Below, one piece after another: positions 1 through 8,843 of a DNA stretch of 44,911 nt; within the stretch, counting starts at the first letter, position 1; every line of letters starts with the position of its first letter. The notes beneath the pieces were generated by a model, which worked only from the letters and a program-made list of their open reading frames with translations, ran no database searches and had not been told where the DNA came from. Source of the DNA: a virus. Position numbers and translations under genes: made by a program. The stretch spans positions 1 to 44,911 of the IMG/VR virus record IMGVR_UViG_3300037245_001170; one strand, 5' to 3'.

Positions 1-1125
1 GGCCGTTCCGACAACTCCGAAAAAGTCTCAATCGACGACATCGAAGATAACCTGATCGCCAACGAGACGAAGGCTCCAATACAGATTCTTGAGTGCTGGA
101 CTCCGACGCGAAAGATAGTTGTCGGCCCGAGCGATGTGCTGCTCAATCCAAGCACCAAAGATAATCCCGAGCGCGACAAGAATCCGTTCCCGCGTATCCC
201 GTTCTTCGATCTTCCACATCTGCCGACCGGCCACAAGTTGTTTGGCATTGGCACAAATGAGCCGGTAACGACGATCCAAAAAGGGATCAACAAAATCCAT
301 AATCTGCATCTCGATAACCTGAACATCCAGGTGCATAAGATGTTTCTCGTGTCGGAAGACGCGGTACGCAATCCAGGCGACATAGTAGCTCGACCGGGCG
401 GATACATCCGAGTTAAGGCCGGACGCGACCTGGATAGCGCAGTGAAGGAATTGAGCAAGCAACCGCTCCCAATGGAATCTCAAATAGAGATGGATACGCT
501 GGAACGCATGAACGAGACTGCTACCGGCGTGAATGAACCAGCCAAGGGGATAGAGCGTAGGAGCGGTAAGGGAGAGACGGCGACAAAGACAAGAATATCG
601 GCGGCCGGAGCGTCAGTCCGTTTCGGAGTTGAGCTTATCCTGGTCGAACCAAAGATTCAGGAAGTCCTTGAATTCATGCACTCACTGAATCAGCTTTTCT
701 TCGATTTCCCCCGCGAACTTACCGGTGGCGGCACAGTAGGCCCGGAGAATGTTGAGCCAGATTTCAAGTTCAAGATGGAACTCTCCCCAATACAGGGCGA
801 CGAGAGGGTGCAAAGACTCATTATGGTCTCTCAACAGTCTGGGCAGAATCCGCAGACAGCGCTGAGAACCAATTGGTCGGAATTCCAGAGACGCCTTGCC
901 GATGCGGCTGACATAAGGAATCCGAACGCGCTCTTCGGAGACCAGTTCATCGAGCAGAACGTGCAGGTGATGATGATGGGGCAACCGCCACAAGGGGGTA
1001 CACCGGGCGGCGGCGAGAACGGGCCAGCGACGAATCCGCAGGTGGGCGCGGCAAACGCTCAGAGGCGTGCGCCCCAACCGACAGCGGCAGACGCACGCCG
1101 CGACATATTCTCACAGGTGGGCTAA
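1..1125 (+). CDS. Portal protein, C-terminal part
   Basis: This is the 3' portion (374 codons plus stop) of the gene that starts at 44020. The frame is open from base 1 and continues exactly in phase across the 127-bp terminal overlap, giving a joined protein of about 629 aa. The portal is the dodecameric ring through which DNA enters and leaves the head. The family call rests on position directly after the large terminase and before scaffold and capsid, on the length, and on a portal-like segment in the N-terminal part. The C-terminal tail is rich in Gly, Pro, Gln and Asn. The stop abuts the next start (TAAATG). Confidence 0.85.
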   Translation, partial: GRSDNSEKVSIDDIEDNLIANETKAPIQILECWTPTRKIVVGPSDVLLNPSTKDNPERDKNPFPRIPFFDLPHLPTGHKLFGIGTNEPVTTIQKGINKIHNLHLDNLNIQVHKMFLVSEDAVRNPGDIVARPGGYIRVKAGRDLDSAVKELSKQPLPMESQIEMDTLERMNETATGVNEPAKGIERRSGKGETATKTRISAAGASVRFGVELILVEPKIQEVLEFMHSLNQLFFDFPRELTGGGTVGPENVEPDFKFKMELSPIQGDERVQRLIMVSQQSGQNPQTALRTNWSEFQRRLADAADIRNPNALFGDQFIEQNVQVMMMGQPPQGGTPGGGENGPATNPQVGAANAQRRAPQPTAADARRDIFSQVG

Positions 1126-1461
1126 ATGGAAAATTTTGATGAAAGAATCAGTGAACTAGAAGGTGTCCTGAAGGATTTTGATGACGATACCGCAGCGGGT
1201 GATTCGCCTCATTGGGCGCCGATAACTCGCATATTCAGACTTCGCCGAGAATTTCTTATTGCTGCGGTTCTAGAATCGGACGATGACGCCGCCAAACAGA
1301 ACCGACTAAAAGGGCGCGCACAAGAGAACGACTATTATCTTGGATTCATCGAAAGAATACAAGTGGGAAAGTTGGACATTGAAGTTGAAATCAGGACGTT
1401 AAAAGAGTATCTACTTAGGGAACAGGCAGCCGATTTGGCGGCCGGACAAGGAGACTACTAA
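1126..1461 (+). CDS. Small acidic protein between portal and scaffold
   Basis: An unrecognised 111-aa acidic protein starts at the ATG immediately after the portal stop and overlaps the next start as TAATG. It is Glu/Asp rich with predicted helical stretches (MENFDERISELEGVLKDF at the start, then KLDIEVEIRTLKEYLL). Its conserved-looking position suggests a head-assembly helper, but no motif shows this. Confidence 0.7.
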   Translation: MENFDERISELEGVLKDFDDDTAAGDSPHWAPITRIFRLRREFLIAAVLESDDDAAKQNRLKGRAQENDYYLGFIERIQVGKLDIEVEIRTLKEYLLREQAADLAAGQGDY

Positions 1462-2417
1462 TGCCTGAAGAAGCAGTATCAGAGGACAATCTGTTCGACG
1501 TGGACGCTTCGATTGAAGAGGAATCGATAGAGGTCGCTCCTGAGACTTTGGCCGAGTTGAAGGAAGCCGGTGTCGATACTTCCAGCATCGAACCACCGTC
1601 CACGGAAGAATCAGAAGAGATAGTCGCAAGCGAAACCGACGAGGCTCCTGCCGAGCAGGAACACCCTCCGGTTGAGCCAGAAGGAGAAGCGCAGGAAGAA
1701 ACGCCGTTGATCGCAGGGAAGTACAAGACGCAAGACGACCTTGTGAAAGGCTATGAAGAGGCGCAGCGCAAACTTCATGAGCAAGCCCAATCGGGCCAGA
1801 GGCTTGGCGAGCTTGAGGGAGCTTTCGATGTGATGACGAAAGACCCTGAAGGCGCGAAGCTGATTATGAGGGTAATGAGCGGACAGCCCGCGCAACCGCA
1901 AGGCCCACAGATTCCGACCGGAGAGCTGTTCGACGAATGGCTCGGTAAAAATCTGGAAGGAAACCTTGGGCAATTCGTCGATCACAGAAGCCAACAGATC
2001 GGCGGCGAGGTTGCACAGCTACGAGCGCAAATCGGGCAGATGTACGCATACCTGGAGAATCAGGCCACCGTACAAAGACACGGTGATACCCTAAACGACC
2101 TCCAGCCGTACATCGAGCAGGTTTCGCAAGAGCTTGGGCAAAACGCGCAGTACTACCCGCGAGAGCAGTTAATCCTCATGGCCGAGGGCACAAGGGCTCG
2201 TGAGGCGGCTGCGACGACGGCGACTCAAGAACAAACGACCAAACAACAGGAACAAGCGAAGCAAGACCATCGTGGAAAGGTGATTGCGGCCTCCGTCGAG
2301 CCAGCTAACGGCACGGCCAAAGTCGCGCCGAAGATCGTGAATACGGACGACATGACCATAGACGAGTTGGAGGCGTTCATCATCTCGCAAGGAGCGAAAG
2401 TAGTCACCCACGATTAA
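1461..2417 (+). CDS. Putative capsid scaffolding protein
   Basis: 318 aa, lying directly upstream of the major capsid gene. The first 90 residues are extremely acidic (runs such as DASIEEESIEVAPE). The middle and C-terminal parts are Gln/Ala/Glu rich and likely coiled-coil. Composition and place are typical of phage scaffold proteins, which template procapsid assembly and then leave. No protease domain is visible. The start overlaps the preceding stop (TAATG), implying translational coupling. Inferred from context and composition rather than from a sequence signature. Confidence 0.75.
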   Translation: MPEEAVSEDNLFDVDASIEEESIEVAPETLAELKEAGVDTSSIEPPSTEESEEIVASETDEAPAEQEHPPVEPEGEAQEETPLIAGKYKTQDDLVKGYEEAQRKLHEQAQSGQRLGELEGAFDVMTKDPEGAKLIMRVMSGQPAQPQGPQIPTGELFDEWLGKNLEGNLGQFVDHRSQQIGGEVAQLRAQIGQMYAYLENQATVQRHGDTLNDLQPYIEQVSQELGQNAQYYPREQLILMAEGTRAREAAATTATQEQTTKQQEQAKQDHRGKVIAASVEPANGTAKVAPKIVNTDDMTIDELEAFIISQGAKVVTHD

Positions 2418-2430
2418 GGGGTTGAAGTAG

Positions 2431-3504
2431 ATGGCAATTTCGAGTACCACTACACTATCAGAACTCATTATGGAGTATCACGAGAGACGGCTGTTGCAAA
2501 TGCTGAAGCCGATGCTCGTGCTCTATGAGGACGCCGTGAAGAAACCACTCCCGAGAGATTCGGGTGTGACCATCAAGTTCTCGCGCTATCAGCAGTTCGG
2601 CGTGGCCGAGTTGCTGACTGAAGGAACAGCGCCCACGGCGGCTGCTCTGAGCGCAGAGAACGTGTCGAGCAAGATATATCAGCTTGGCAAACATACAGTC
2701 CTGACCGATCTGATCGAGGCGACCTCGATTGACAATTCCGTCAAGGAAGCGACGATGGTTCTGGCGTTGGCGGCTCGTAAGGCCGTTGACAGCGCTATCG
2801 GCCGCATGATCCTGTGGCGTAAAACGTCGTTGTCCGCCACGCTCGGCCTCGGTGGAGCGGGTGTGGGTTTCGGGCTCTCGGGCATTGGACAGCTTTCGTC
2901 CACTCAGTTTGAGATTCCGCTGATCCGTAACGGCACCGGCAACTGCAACATCCTGGCGATGTCTGGTATCCACTCCTCTTCGACGCTGACCGTGACCCTG
3001 CTCAGACAGGCGCGGAAGTTCCTTGAGGGCATGGATTGCCCGAAGTTCCCGGATGGATCGTTCCACGCGGTATCGCATCCCGACGCGCTGAATGTGCTCC
3101 AGTCCACTTCGGGCTGGGTCGATCTGAACAAGTATACGAACACCAAGCCACTCACCGGCGAGCTTGGGAAGGTTCAGAACATTCGGTTCAAGGGGAGCAC
3201 GAACATGCCGACAATCGAGTCGGCAGGCGCGAAGGTTTCGGCGTATGGTGGCGGAACCGTTCACATCACGTACATCTATGGGCCTCTCGCCTATGGCGTG
3301 ACCGAGATTTCGTCCTTGCGCGGTGGCAAGTCCGGGGCGCAGTTGATTCTAAAGACCAGCGGCAAGCAGACACTCGCCGATCCGCTGAATCAGACTCCGC
3401 ATACACTCGGTTACAAGTACACCGGCGCCTGCAAGGTGCTGAACAACAGTTGCATCATCGGCGTTCTGACCGGCAAGGGCGACGACTCGCTCGTGCCCGT
3501 CTAA
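2431..3504 (+). CDS. Major capsid protein, N4-gp56 family
   Basis: 357 aa. The N-terminal third has the pattern of the N4-gp56 family: a helical start (LSELIMEYHERRLLQMLKP), then LPRDSGVTIKFSRYQQF, then ELLTEGTAP, then the YQLGKHTVLTDLIEATS segment. The protein would form the HK97-like icosahedral shell. The start has a spaced purine-rich site (AAGGGGTTGAAGTAG). It follows the scaffold gene by 13 bp. This is one of the firmest calls in the window and argues for a podovirus-like virion. Confidence 0.92.
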   Translation: MAISSTTTLSELIMEYHERRLLQMLKPMLVLYEDAVKKPLPRDSGVTIKFSRYQQFGVAELLTEGTAPTAAALSAENVSSKIYQLGKHTVLTDLIEATSIDNSVKEATMVLALAARKAVDSAIGRMILWRKTSLSATLGLGGAGVGFGLSGIGQLSSTQFEIPLIRNGTGNCNILAMSGIHSSSTLTVTLLRQARKFLEGMDCPKFPDGSFHAVSHPDALNVLQSTSGWVDLNKYTNTKPLTGELGKVQNIRFKGSTNMPTIESAGAKVSAYGGGTVHITYIYGPLAYGVTEISSLRGGKSGAQLILKTSGKQTLADPLNQTPHTLGYKYTGACKVLNNSCIIGVLTGKGDDSLVPV

Positions 3505-3532
3505 TCGGGTGAGTAACTAACGGAGGCTAACT

Positions 3533-3682
3533 ATGTCAGCGAAGACCGAAACCTGCCCCAACAAAAAGTGCCCGTATAGGGAATCGGATGGCAACCTTCA
3601 ACACGTCGCTTACGATAGGAAGCACGTTGACGGCAACTGTCACCTGTGCCCTCACTGCGAGAGCCGGATGAAGGAGCAGTAG
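3533..3682 (+). CDS. 49-aa zinc-ribbon microprotein
   Basis: Small ORF with a good ribosome site (CGGAGG, 3521-3526) ahead of the ATG. Its protein carries Cys8 and Cys13, then Cys36, Cys39 and Cys42 with flanking His residues (CHLCPHC), the layout of a small zinc knuckle. It sits between the capsid gene and a GC-rich hairpin. Function is unknown. The ribosome site and the metal-ligand pattern make it credible despite its size. Confidence 0.65.
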   Translation: MSAKTETCPNKKCPYRESDGNLQHVAYDRKHVDGNCHLCPHCESRMKEQ

Positions 3683-3694
3683 CGTAACGGCGAT

Positions 3695-3732
3695 GGGCGG
3701 GTGGGGCTTTCGTTCCTTTCGACCGCCCGCCC
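3695..3732 (+). terminator. GC-rich hairpin after capsid cluster
   Basis: Arms 3695-3704 and 3723-3732 form a 10-bp stem with one G-T wobble around an 18-nt loop. There is no clear T-run after it, so it is a weak terminator, processing site or mRNA-stability element rather than a strong stop. It separates the capsid genes from the sugar genes and may lower expression of the latter. It also argues against the upstream GTG at 3701 as the start of the next gene, since that codon lies in the stem. Confidence 0.45.
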
Positions 3733-3751
3733 AGACCGCCACCGGAGACAC

Positions 3752-4357
3752 ATGCACGAGCTGACGAAAATAGCGAAGCGGATAGGGCATACCGATAAGG
3801 TGGGCAGCCACTGCTACACCGAGTTCTATGGGCCGTTCCTGAATCCGCGCAGAGAGAGCGTCAAGCGGTTGCTGGAGATCGGCATATCCGAGGGCGGTAG
3901 CATAGCGATGTGGGCCGAATTCTTCCCCAACGCTGAGATATATGGCGTGGACATAGACCAGAGCAAGGTCGCTCTTAATGGGGAACTTGACGATAATCCA
4001 AGGGTTCACCTGTTCTTCGAGGATGCGTACAAGCCTAAATTCATCAACAAGCTGAAGGGCTTGAAGTTTGACATCATTATCGACGATGGTCTCCATTCTG
4101 TGCCTGCGTGGATGTGGTTTTTGAAGAGGTACCCGAAGCTCTTGGCCGATGACGGAATCCTGATGATCGAGGATATCTATTCGCCAGAACACGCGCAGCA
4201 CTTGATAGACAACTTCAAGGGCGACAAGGACAGATTGAGCATCATCGACCGGCGAACGATACCGGGCGCATACCGCCACGTTGTAGATTTCACATTTGAC
4301 GATGGCCGGAAGAAGTCTGAATTCATCACAAACGAAATTGTACTGATATATATGTGA
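3752..4357 (+). CDS. Class I SAM-dependent methyltransferase
   Basis: 201 aa from the ATG at 3752, preceded by CCGGAG. An upstream in-frame GTG at 3701 lies in a hairpin and adds only basic, non-conserved residues. The glycine-rich SAM-binding motif I is LLEIGISEGGS. It is followed by an acidic residue ending beta-2 (IYGVDID), then DIIIDDG, and a second core motif around GILMIEDIY. The fold resembles sugar or macrolide O-methyltransferases related to MycE/CmcI-type enzymes. With an epimerase and three glycosyltransferases downstream, the likely substrate is a glycan, but the acceptor cannot be read from the sequence. Confidence 0.8.
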   Translation: MHELTKIAKRIGHTDKVGSHCYTEFYGPFLNPRRESVKRLLEIGISEGGSIAMWAEFFPNAEIYGVDIDQSKVALNGELDDNPRVHLFFEDAYKPKFINKLKGLKFDIIIDDGLHSVPAWMWFLKRYPKLLADDGILMIEDIYSPEHAQHLIDNFKGDKDRLSIIDRRTIPGAYRHVVDFTFDDGRKKSEFITNEIVLIYM

Positions 4358-4363
4358 GGTCAC

Positions 4364-5377
4364 ATGACAACAGTAAGCATAATTGGTAACCGCCCGCAAC
4401 TCCTGAAATTAATTCCTGAGCTGGCTGATACCGTCTTGTGGACAGGGCAGCACTATTCTCCAGCCCTGAGAGACGCATACACGAAACAGATTGATAAGTG
4501 TGGGGAAGTCATTGATGTGGGACAGACAGAGCTTGGCGACATGACGGATGCGCTACATGGACATCTTATGGGGCTGATGCCAGACCTGATTGCCGTTTAC
4601 GGCGATACGGACAGTACTCTAGCGGGTGTCTTAGCGGCCATGAAATTCCAAGCAGGGTATGGCGAACGATGGCTTGTTCATGTCGAGGCCGGGTTGCGAT
4701 GCGGCAATCTGCTGTTGCCGGAAGAACGGAATAGGATAGCCGTGGACTGGTTAAGCACTTTTAACTTTATGACTACGGAAGCGTCCCGCAGACATGCGAC
4801 AGGCTTTGTGGTCGGCGACATCATGCAGGAGCGTCTGTATGAGTTCTGGCAAGATGAGATGGGCAAGCAGATACCATCGAACAAGAGCGACAAATGGATT
4901 TGCACCGTTCATCGGGCGGAGAACAGCGGTGACGCCGAGATGATGAGCGTCATCAAGAATATCAACACCTACGTTAAGAGGCCGCGCATTTTTCTGCACC
5001 CCAAAGGGGAACACCTATTCAGGGAATCCGAGAAGACGAGGTTGCCCGCGATTGAGAGCGCAATCACCTACCACCAAATGATGAAGGAGTTGTGGAATTG
5101 CGAAGGCGTGATTACCGACAGCGGAGGACTGATGCGAGAGGCGGCGTGGCTGGGAAAGCCGTGCATCGTCCTCCGAAACGAGTGCGAGTTTCCCGAACTC
5201 GTAGAGGCCAATCGAATCAAGCTGGTCGGTCGCAGCGAAAGTAAGCTGCGCGACGCGCTAGAAGCAAGGGATTGGGGCTGCAAGGTGGAGCTTGAGAATC
5301 CCAACACGACGCAACGTATTTTGGATCATCTTGGCATCGAAAGGAAAGAGAGGGAACATGAAGAAACAAAGAGCTAA
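4364..5377 (+). CDS. UDP-GlcNAc 2-epimerase-like enzyme
   Basis: 337 aa. It has the WecB/MnaA/WbpI family hallmarks in order: GNRPQ near residue 8 (family GTRPE), YGDTDST near 80, HVEAGLR at 106-112, LPEERNR near 118, an HRAEN motif, HPKG, and ITDSGGLMREAAWLGKPC followed by FPELVEA. The family interconverts UDP-GlcNAc-type and UDP-ManNAc-type sugars by C2 epimerisation in the cytoplasm. The catalytic acid/base positions known for the family are matched by the D, E, E and H of these motifs. It is slightly short for the family and has an unusual N instead of T in the first motif. It follows the methyltransferase by 6 bp. Confidence 0.88.
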   Translation: MTTVSIIGNRPQLLKLIPELADTVLWTGQHYSPALRDAYTKQIDKCGEVIDVGQTELGDMTDALHGHLMGLMPDLIAVYGDTDSTLAGVLAAMKFQAGYGERWLVHVEAGLRCGNLLLPEERNRIAVDWLSTFNFMTTEASRRHATGFVVGDIMQERLYEFWQDEMGKQIPSNKSDKWICTVHRAENSGDAEMMSVIKNINTYVKRPRIFLHPKGEHLFRESEKTRLPAIESAITYHQMMKELWNCEGVITDSGGLMREAAWLGKPCIVLRNECEFPELVEANRIKLVGRSESKLRDALEARDWGCKVELENPNTTQRILDHLGIERKEREHEETKS

Positions 5378-5606
5378 ATGGGAAGTGGGCGTCGCACAGT
5401 GCAGCGAATGCGGAGAGCCAAGCAGAGTGTGCTTATGGGAAGAGTTGTCAGGCGTAGGCGACCCGCTAAATCAACGGACAACCTGTTTTGATTGCCTCTG
5501 GGAGTCATACTTAAAGCTCAAGGCACTACTTTTCAAGCTGGAGACGACAGGTACAGAGATAGCCGAAACGATTGCGCTCCTTAAAGAAGAGAAGGAGGGC
5601 GCATGA
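5358..5606 (+). CDS. 82-aa zinc-ribbon protein
   Basis: Start chosen at the ATG at 5358, preceded by AGAGGGA, inside the 3' end of the epimerase gene. A longer frame from 5292 would overlap that gene more. Cys15/Cys18 and Cys43/Cys46 form two CXXC pairs (CSEC, CFDC) typical of a zinc ribbon. The remainder is a helical tail (LKLKALLFKLE). It overlaps the next gene by 4 bp. Function unknown. The position within the sugar operon may be incidental, since this genome carries many such proteins. Confidence 0.7.
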   Translation: MKKQRAKWEVGVAQCSECGEPSRVCLWEELSGVGDPLNQRTTCFDCLWESYLKLKALLFKLETTGTEIAETIALLKEEKEGA

Positions 5607-7066
5607 AGAAGAACCCGAAAATCAGCCTTGTAGTGCCAGCGTATAAGGCGGCGAAGACGATAGGCAAGGCGCTGGAAAGCCTGTTCGATCAGGACTACAA
5701 GAACTTCGAGGTGCTTGTGGCTCTGGACGGCAAGGACGGATACGACGACGGAGCGTATAAGGTGGCTCAGGACTCCGCAAACAAGGCCATCGAAGCTGGG
5801 CAGATAAAGAGCGGCCAGTATAAGATTTGCGTTATCGACGAGCATGTCGGCGCGTGTGCCGCCCGCAACACAGGTGGGGAGAAGGCCACTGGCGACATCA
5901 TCTCGTTTTTCTCGGCCGATTTCGTCGCGGAGCCGGGGATGCTGCGCCGATGGGTAGAAGCGTTCGAGGACAACCCTGATGCCGACATGATCTATGGCGG
6001 ATACCGCTTCTGGGATTTGGATAGCAAGCCGGGATTCTATTCCGAGCCATTCGATCTGTACGCGCTCACCTGCTACAACTACATCGATGGCGGGTTCCCG
6101 GTCAAACGCGAGTGGTGGGAGAAGCACAAATGGGATGAAGATTTCAAGAGCCTGAACGATTGGGAATGGGTGCTTCGGATGGCTCTCGACGGCATGAAGC
6201 CCGTAATGATTCCCGACTTCACGTATTCGGCGCAATCGCCTCAAAAGGGTGGCCTGAGCGACGACAGTTCAAGCAATTGGCTTGAGCGTGTGAAGCAGAT
6301 CAAGGAGAAGCACGGAATCCCCGCCAGGCCAATATGTTTCTGTTCGCTCGAATATCCCAATGAAGCCAAGAAGCTCGCCAGGGCGACCGGGCAAGACGTG
6401 CAGATCAACCCTGCATTCAAGCCCAACGAATACAAGCTGGTCTACATGATCGGGTTCAACTTGGCGGCCGCGAATCAATGCGCGGAGATGTTGGCTGTCG
6501 GCGTGGATACCGCAAAGATTGTCCATTGGATGCCCGCCGACGTGAGAAAACTGAAGAGAGGCAAGATTTGCGACCTGGAGGAATTGGGCGCCAGCTTCCG
6601 CGAGTTCGGCATACAGAGTTTCGCGTGTACCACAGAGGACGTGAAATTTCTTCAGCAGTATGGGTTCCACGTGAAACTAAAGTATTACTTCGCGTGGACA
6701 GACCATCACGTCAACGGCTCTCCGTTCAAGGTGTATGTGCCGCCCGGCTTCGAGGACATCGAAAAGGGGATGCCCGACATACCGACGACACGGAACAAAC
6801 GAGAGGCTGCGGCTGAACTGCTGATGGATGCCCCTTGGGGAGAGGTGGCGGAAGCGATACTGGCGGGCAAGCAGGTAATCAGCAACGCGCCGTATGACGG
6901 CGTGTGGACGATACCGCCACAGAAGACGCACCCCGAGCTAAAGGCCGCGATCATCAACCGGCTTCGCATCGCCAAGCAGGTCAAGAATCCGGTTATGCCT
7001 CGCCTCCCCCGAGAGGTCACGAACGCAGCGAAATTCAGAAAGGAACTGGATAGATTATGCCGATAG
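5603..7066 (+). CDS. Two-part glycosyltransferase (GT2 plus C-terminal domain)
   Basis: 487 aa. Residues 1-225 are a family 2 GT-A domain: ISLVVPAYKAAKTIGKALESL at the start, LVALDG near 38-43, GACAARNTGG at 83-92, and the SADF metal-site position at 104-107. The C-terminal half (about 235-487) is a separate domain with PPGFEDIEKGMPD and a Rossmann-like LVYMIGFNLAAANQ, perhaps a degenerate GT-B-like domain. It would transfer a sugar from a nucleotide donor to a glycan or protein. The canonical DXD is replaced by A-D, so its activity deserves a check. It overlaps its neighbours by 4 and 10 bp, indicating one co-translated unit. Confidence 0.83.
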   Translation: MKKNPKISLVVPAYKAAKTIGKALESLFDQDYKNFEVLVALDGKDGYDDGAYKVAQDSANKAIEAGQIKSGQYKICVIDEHVGACAARNTGGEKATGDIISFFSADFVAEPGMLRRWVEAFEDNPDADMIYGGYRFWDLDSKPGFYSEPFDLYALTCYNYIDGGFPVKREWWEKHKWDEDFKSLNDWEWVLRMALDGMKPVMIPDFTYSAQSPQKGGLSDDSSSNWLERVKQIKEKHGIPARPICFCSLEYPNEAKKLARATGQDVQINPAFKPNEYKLVYMIGFNLAAANQCAEMLAVGVDTAKIVHWMPADVRKLKRGKICDLEELGASFREFGIQSFACTTEDVKFLQQYGFHVKLKYYFAWTDHHVNGSPFKVYVPPGFEDIEKGMPDIPTTRNKREAAAELLMDAPWGEVAEAILAGKQVISNAPYDGVWTIPPQKTHPELKAAIINRLRIAKQVKNPVMPRLPREVTNAAKFRKELDRLCR

Positions 7067-7740
7067 CATCATTCATCTGCCCGACATACGAGGGCGCCGG
7101 ATACATCGCTGAGACGATTGACAGTATCCAACGTCAGACCGTCAAAGATTGGGAGCTAATCATCGTCGATGATGGCAACGATCCCAAGGCCGACACTACC
7201 GGCCTGTATCTGGGTTGGCTGCTGAAAGAGGATAAGCGCGTCAGGGTCGTTCGCCTGAAGAAGAACAAGGGCTGCGCCGAGGCCCGCAACGTCGGGGTCA
7301 AGGCGGCGCGGTCTGACTTGATCCTCGTGATCGACCACGACGACATATGCCATATGCATCGGCTGAGGGAGACGTTAAAGCATTTCAGAAATAACCCCGA
7401 TACCGACATCTTTCATGGGGGCTGGGTGGAATGCGATGTTACGGGCAACCCCATGTCGGAAGCGTTCAAACCGATGCGATTGACCAAAAAGAAATTCGAG
7501 CAGGGCGACATCCTGTTCTGTCATTCGACCGCAGCGATGCCGAAAGATGTCGCCATGAAGCATCCGTATCGGCTCGTAGAGGGACGCACAGACGATCATG
7601 TCGCTCTCGATGACTGGCTGACGGCTGGCTTGAAGTTTCGGACTACCAGCAAGACGCTGTGCGGCGTGAGACGCCTCCCAATGGGCCAGATGCAGGCGAT
7701 GCGTGCGGCCAAGGGCTTACCGCCAAGCTGGAGGGAATAG
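7057..7740 (+). CDS. Family 2 glycosyltransferase
   Basis: 227 aa, a compact GT-A enzyme. The nucleotide-binding IIVDDG is at about 35-40, GCAEARNVG at 72-80, and the DXD-type motif IDHDD at 92-96, so all elements for an active inverting transferase are present. It overlaps the preceding glycosyltransferase by 10 bp and is followed 2 bp later by the third one. No membrane segment is seen, so it should act in the cytoplasm on a soluble or membrane-surface acceptor. Confidence 0.87.
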   Translation: MPIASFICPTYEGAGYIAETIDSIQRQTVKDWELIIVDDGNDPKADTTGLYLGWLLKEDKRVRVVRLKKNKGCAEARNVGVKAARSDLILVIDHDDICHMHRLRETLKHFRNNPDTDIFHGGWVECDVTGNPMSEAFKPMRLTKKKFEQGDILFCHSTAAMPKDVAMKHPYRLVEGRTDDHVALDDWLTAGLKFRTTSKTLCGVRRLPMGQMQAMRAAKGLPPSWRE

Positions 7741-7742
7741 GC

Positions 7743-8843
7743 ATGAAAATCTTTATGATGCACAGCTTGGTGCCGGGCGTTCGCTATTACCGGATGGTGC
7801 TGCCCGGCGATGAGATGTCCAAGCAGTTCAAGCACAACATCTACTGTGAGGACACGAGCCTTGACGGGCTCGATCAGTCCATGTGGCAGTCGAGGGCTCT
7901 GACGCCGGAATTTGGAGAGATGATGGAAAAGCTGCTCGTAGGGATAGATGTTATCTCGGCGCAGTTGGTTCATACGGACGAGGGAATCTGTGCGCTACAG
8001 GGTATCCGCGAGTTTTTCAATATCCCCATAGTTCTCGATGTGGACGACAACGTAGAGGATGTCCCCCATTACAATCAGGGAGCGCAGGCGTACAGGCCGA
8101 ACTCCGGCTTGAGCCTGATTACGACCGACCTTGTGAAGACGGCGGACGCTGTGACGGTCACGACCGAACACCTGAAAAAGATTCTCAGCAAATACAACGA
8201 CAACATCTATGTTCTGCCCAACAGCCTCGACTTCGATCTGTGGGAAAAGAAGATCGAGATGCCCAAGAGAAGCAAGAAGCAGATTCGCATTGGTTGGATG
8301 GGGGCACAGACGCACGAAGACGATTTCAGGATGGTACTGCCCGCCATCATGGACATTCTGAATAAACACAAGAACGTGCATTTCTATGTCGTTGGGGGTG
8401 TACCCCAGTGTGTCCACGCTCTCGACCATAAGCGAATTCACTGCATGAGCCAGTGGTACGACATCCTGCATTATCCGTCGCGTATGAGGATGTGGCAATT
8501 CGACATAGGGATCGCGCCGTTGAGGGACAACGCCTTCAACCGCAGCAAATCGAATCTGCGGTGGCTGGAATATTCGGCCATGAGCGTTCCGTCAGTCGTC
8601 TCGCGGGTGGAACCTTTCAACCGGTCGGTCGTAGACGGCAAGACGGGCCTGTTCGCATATGAGACCGACGAATGGTTCGAGCAGTTGAACCGGTTGGTCG
8701 AGGATGCCGCCCTGCGGCAGAAGATCGGAGCCGCCGCGAACGCCGAAGTCAAAAGGCATTTCGACATACGCAAGAACGCGAAAATGTGGGATAAGGCATA
8801 CAAGAAGGTTCTGAAAAAGTACAAGGCGGAGGTGAAGATATGA
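7743..8843 (+). CDS. GT-B glycosyltransferase (group 1 / GT4-like)
   Basis: 366 aa from the ATG at 7743, two bases after the previous stop. An in-frame ATG at 7659 would run back inside the preceding gene. The C-terminal donor-binding half shows IRIGWMGAQTHEDDF, VHFYVVGGV, FDIGIAPLRDNAFN, and then KSNLRWLEYSAMSVPSVVS followed by GKTGLF, the expected group 1 order. The E of the EX7E-type region is represented by the YSAM segment. It is the third transferase in a row, suggesting assembly of a branched or three-sugar glycan. Confidence 0.85.
   Translation: MKIFMMHSLVPGVRYYRMVLPGDEMSKQFKHNIYCEDTSLDGLDQSMWQSRALTPEFGEMMEKLLVGIDVISAQLVHTDEGICALQGIREFFNIPIVLDVDDNVEDVPHYNQGAQAYRPNSGLSLITTDLVKTADAVTVTTEHLKKILSKYNDNIYVLPNSLDFDLWEKKIEMPKRSKKQIRIGWMGAQTHEDDFRMVLPAIMDILNKHKNVHFYVVGGVPQCVHALDHKRIHCMSQWYDILHYPSRMRMWQFDIGIAPLRDNAFNRSKSNLRWLEYSAMSVPSVVSRVEPFNRSVVDGKTGLFAYETDEWFEQLNRLVEDAALRQKIGAAANAEVKRHFDIRKNAKMWDKAYKKVLKKYKAEVKI

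Noticed and set aside
682-1077. Long minus-strand frames opposite the portal, capsid, glycosyltransferase and tail genes
   Set aside because: They are shadows of strongly supported plus-strand genes and have no ribosome sites or domain patterns.
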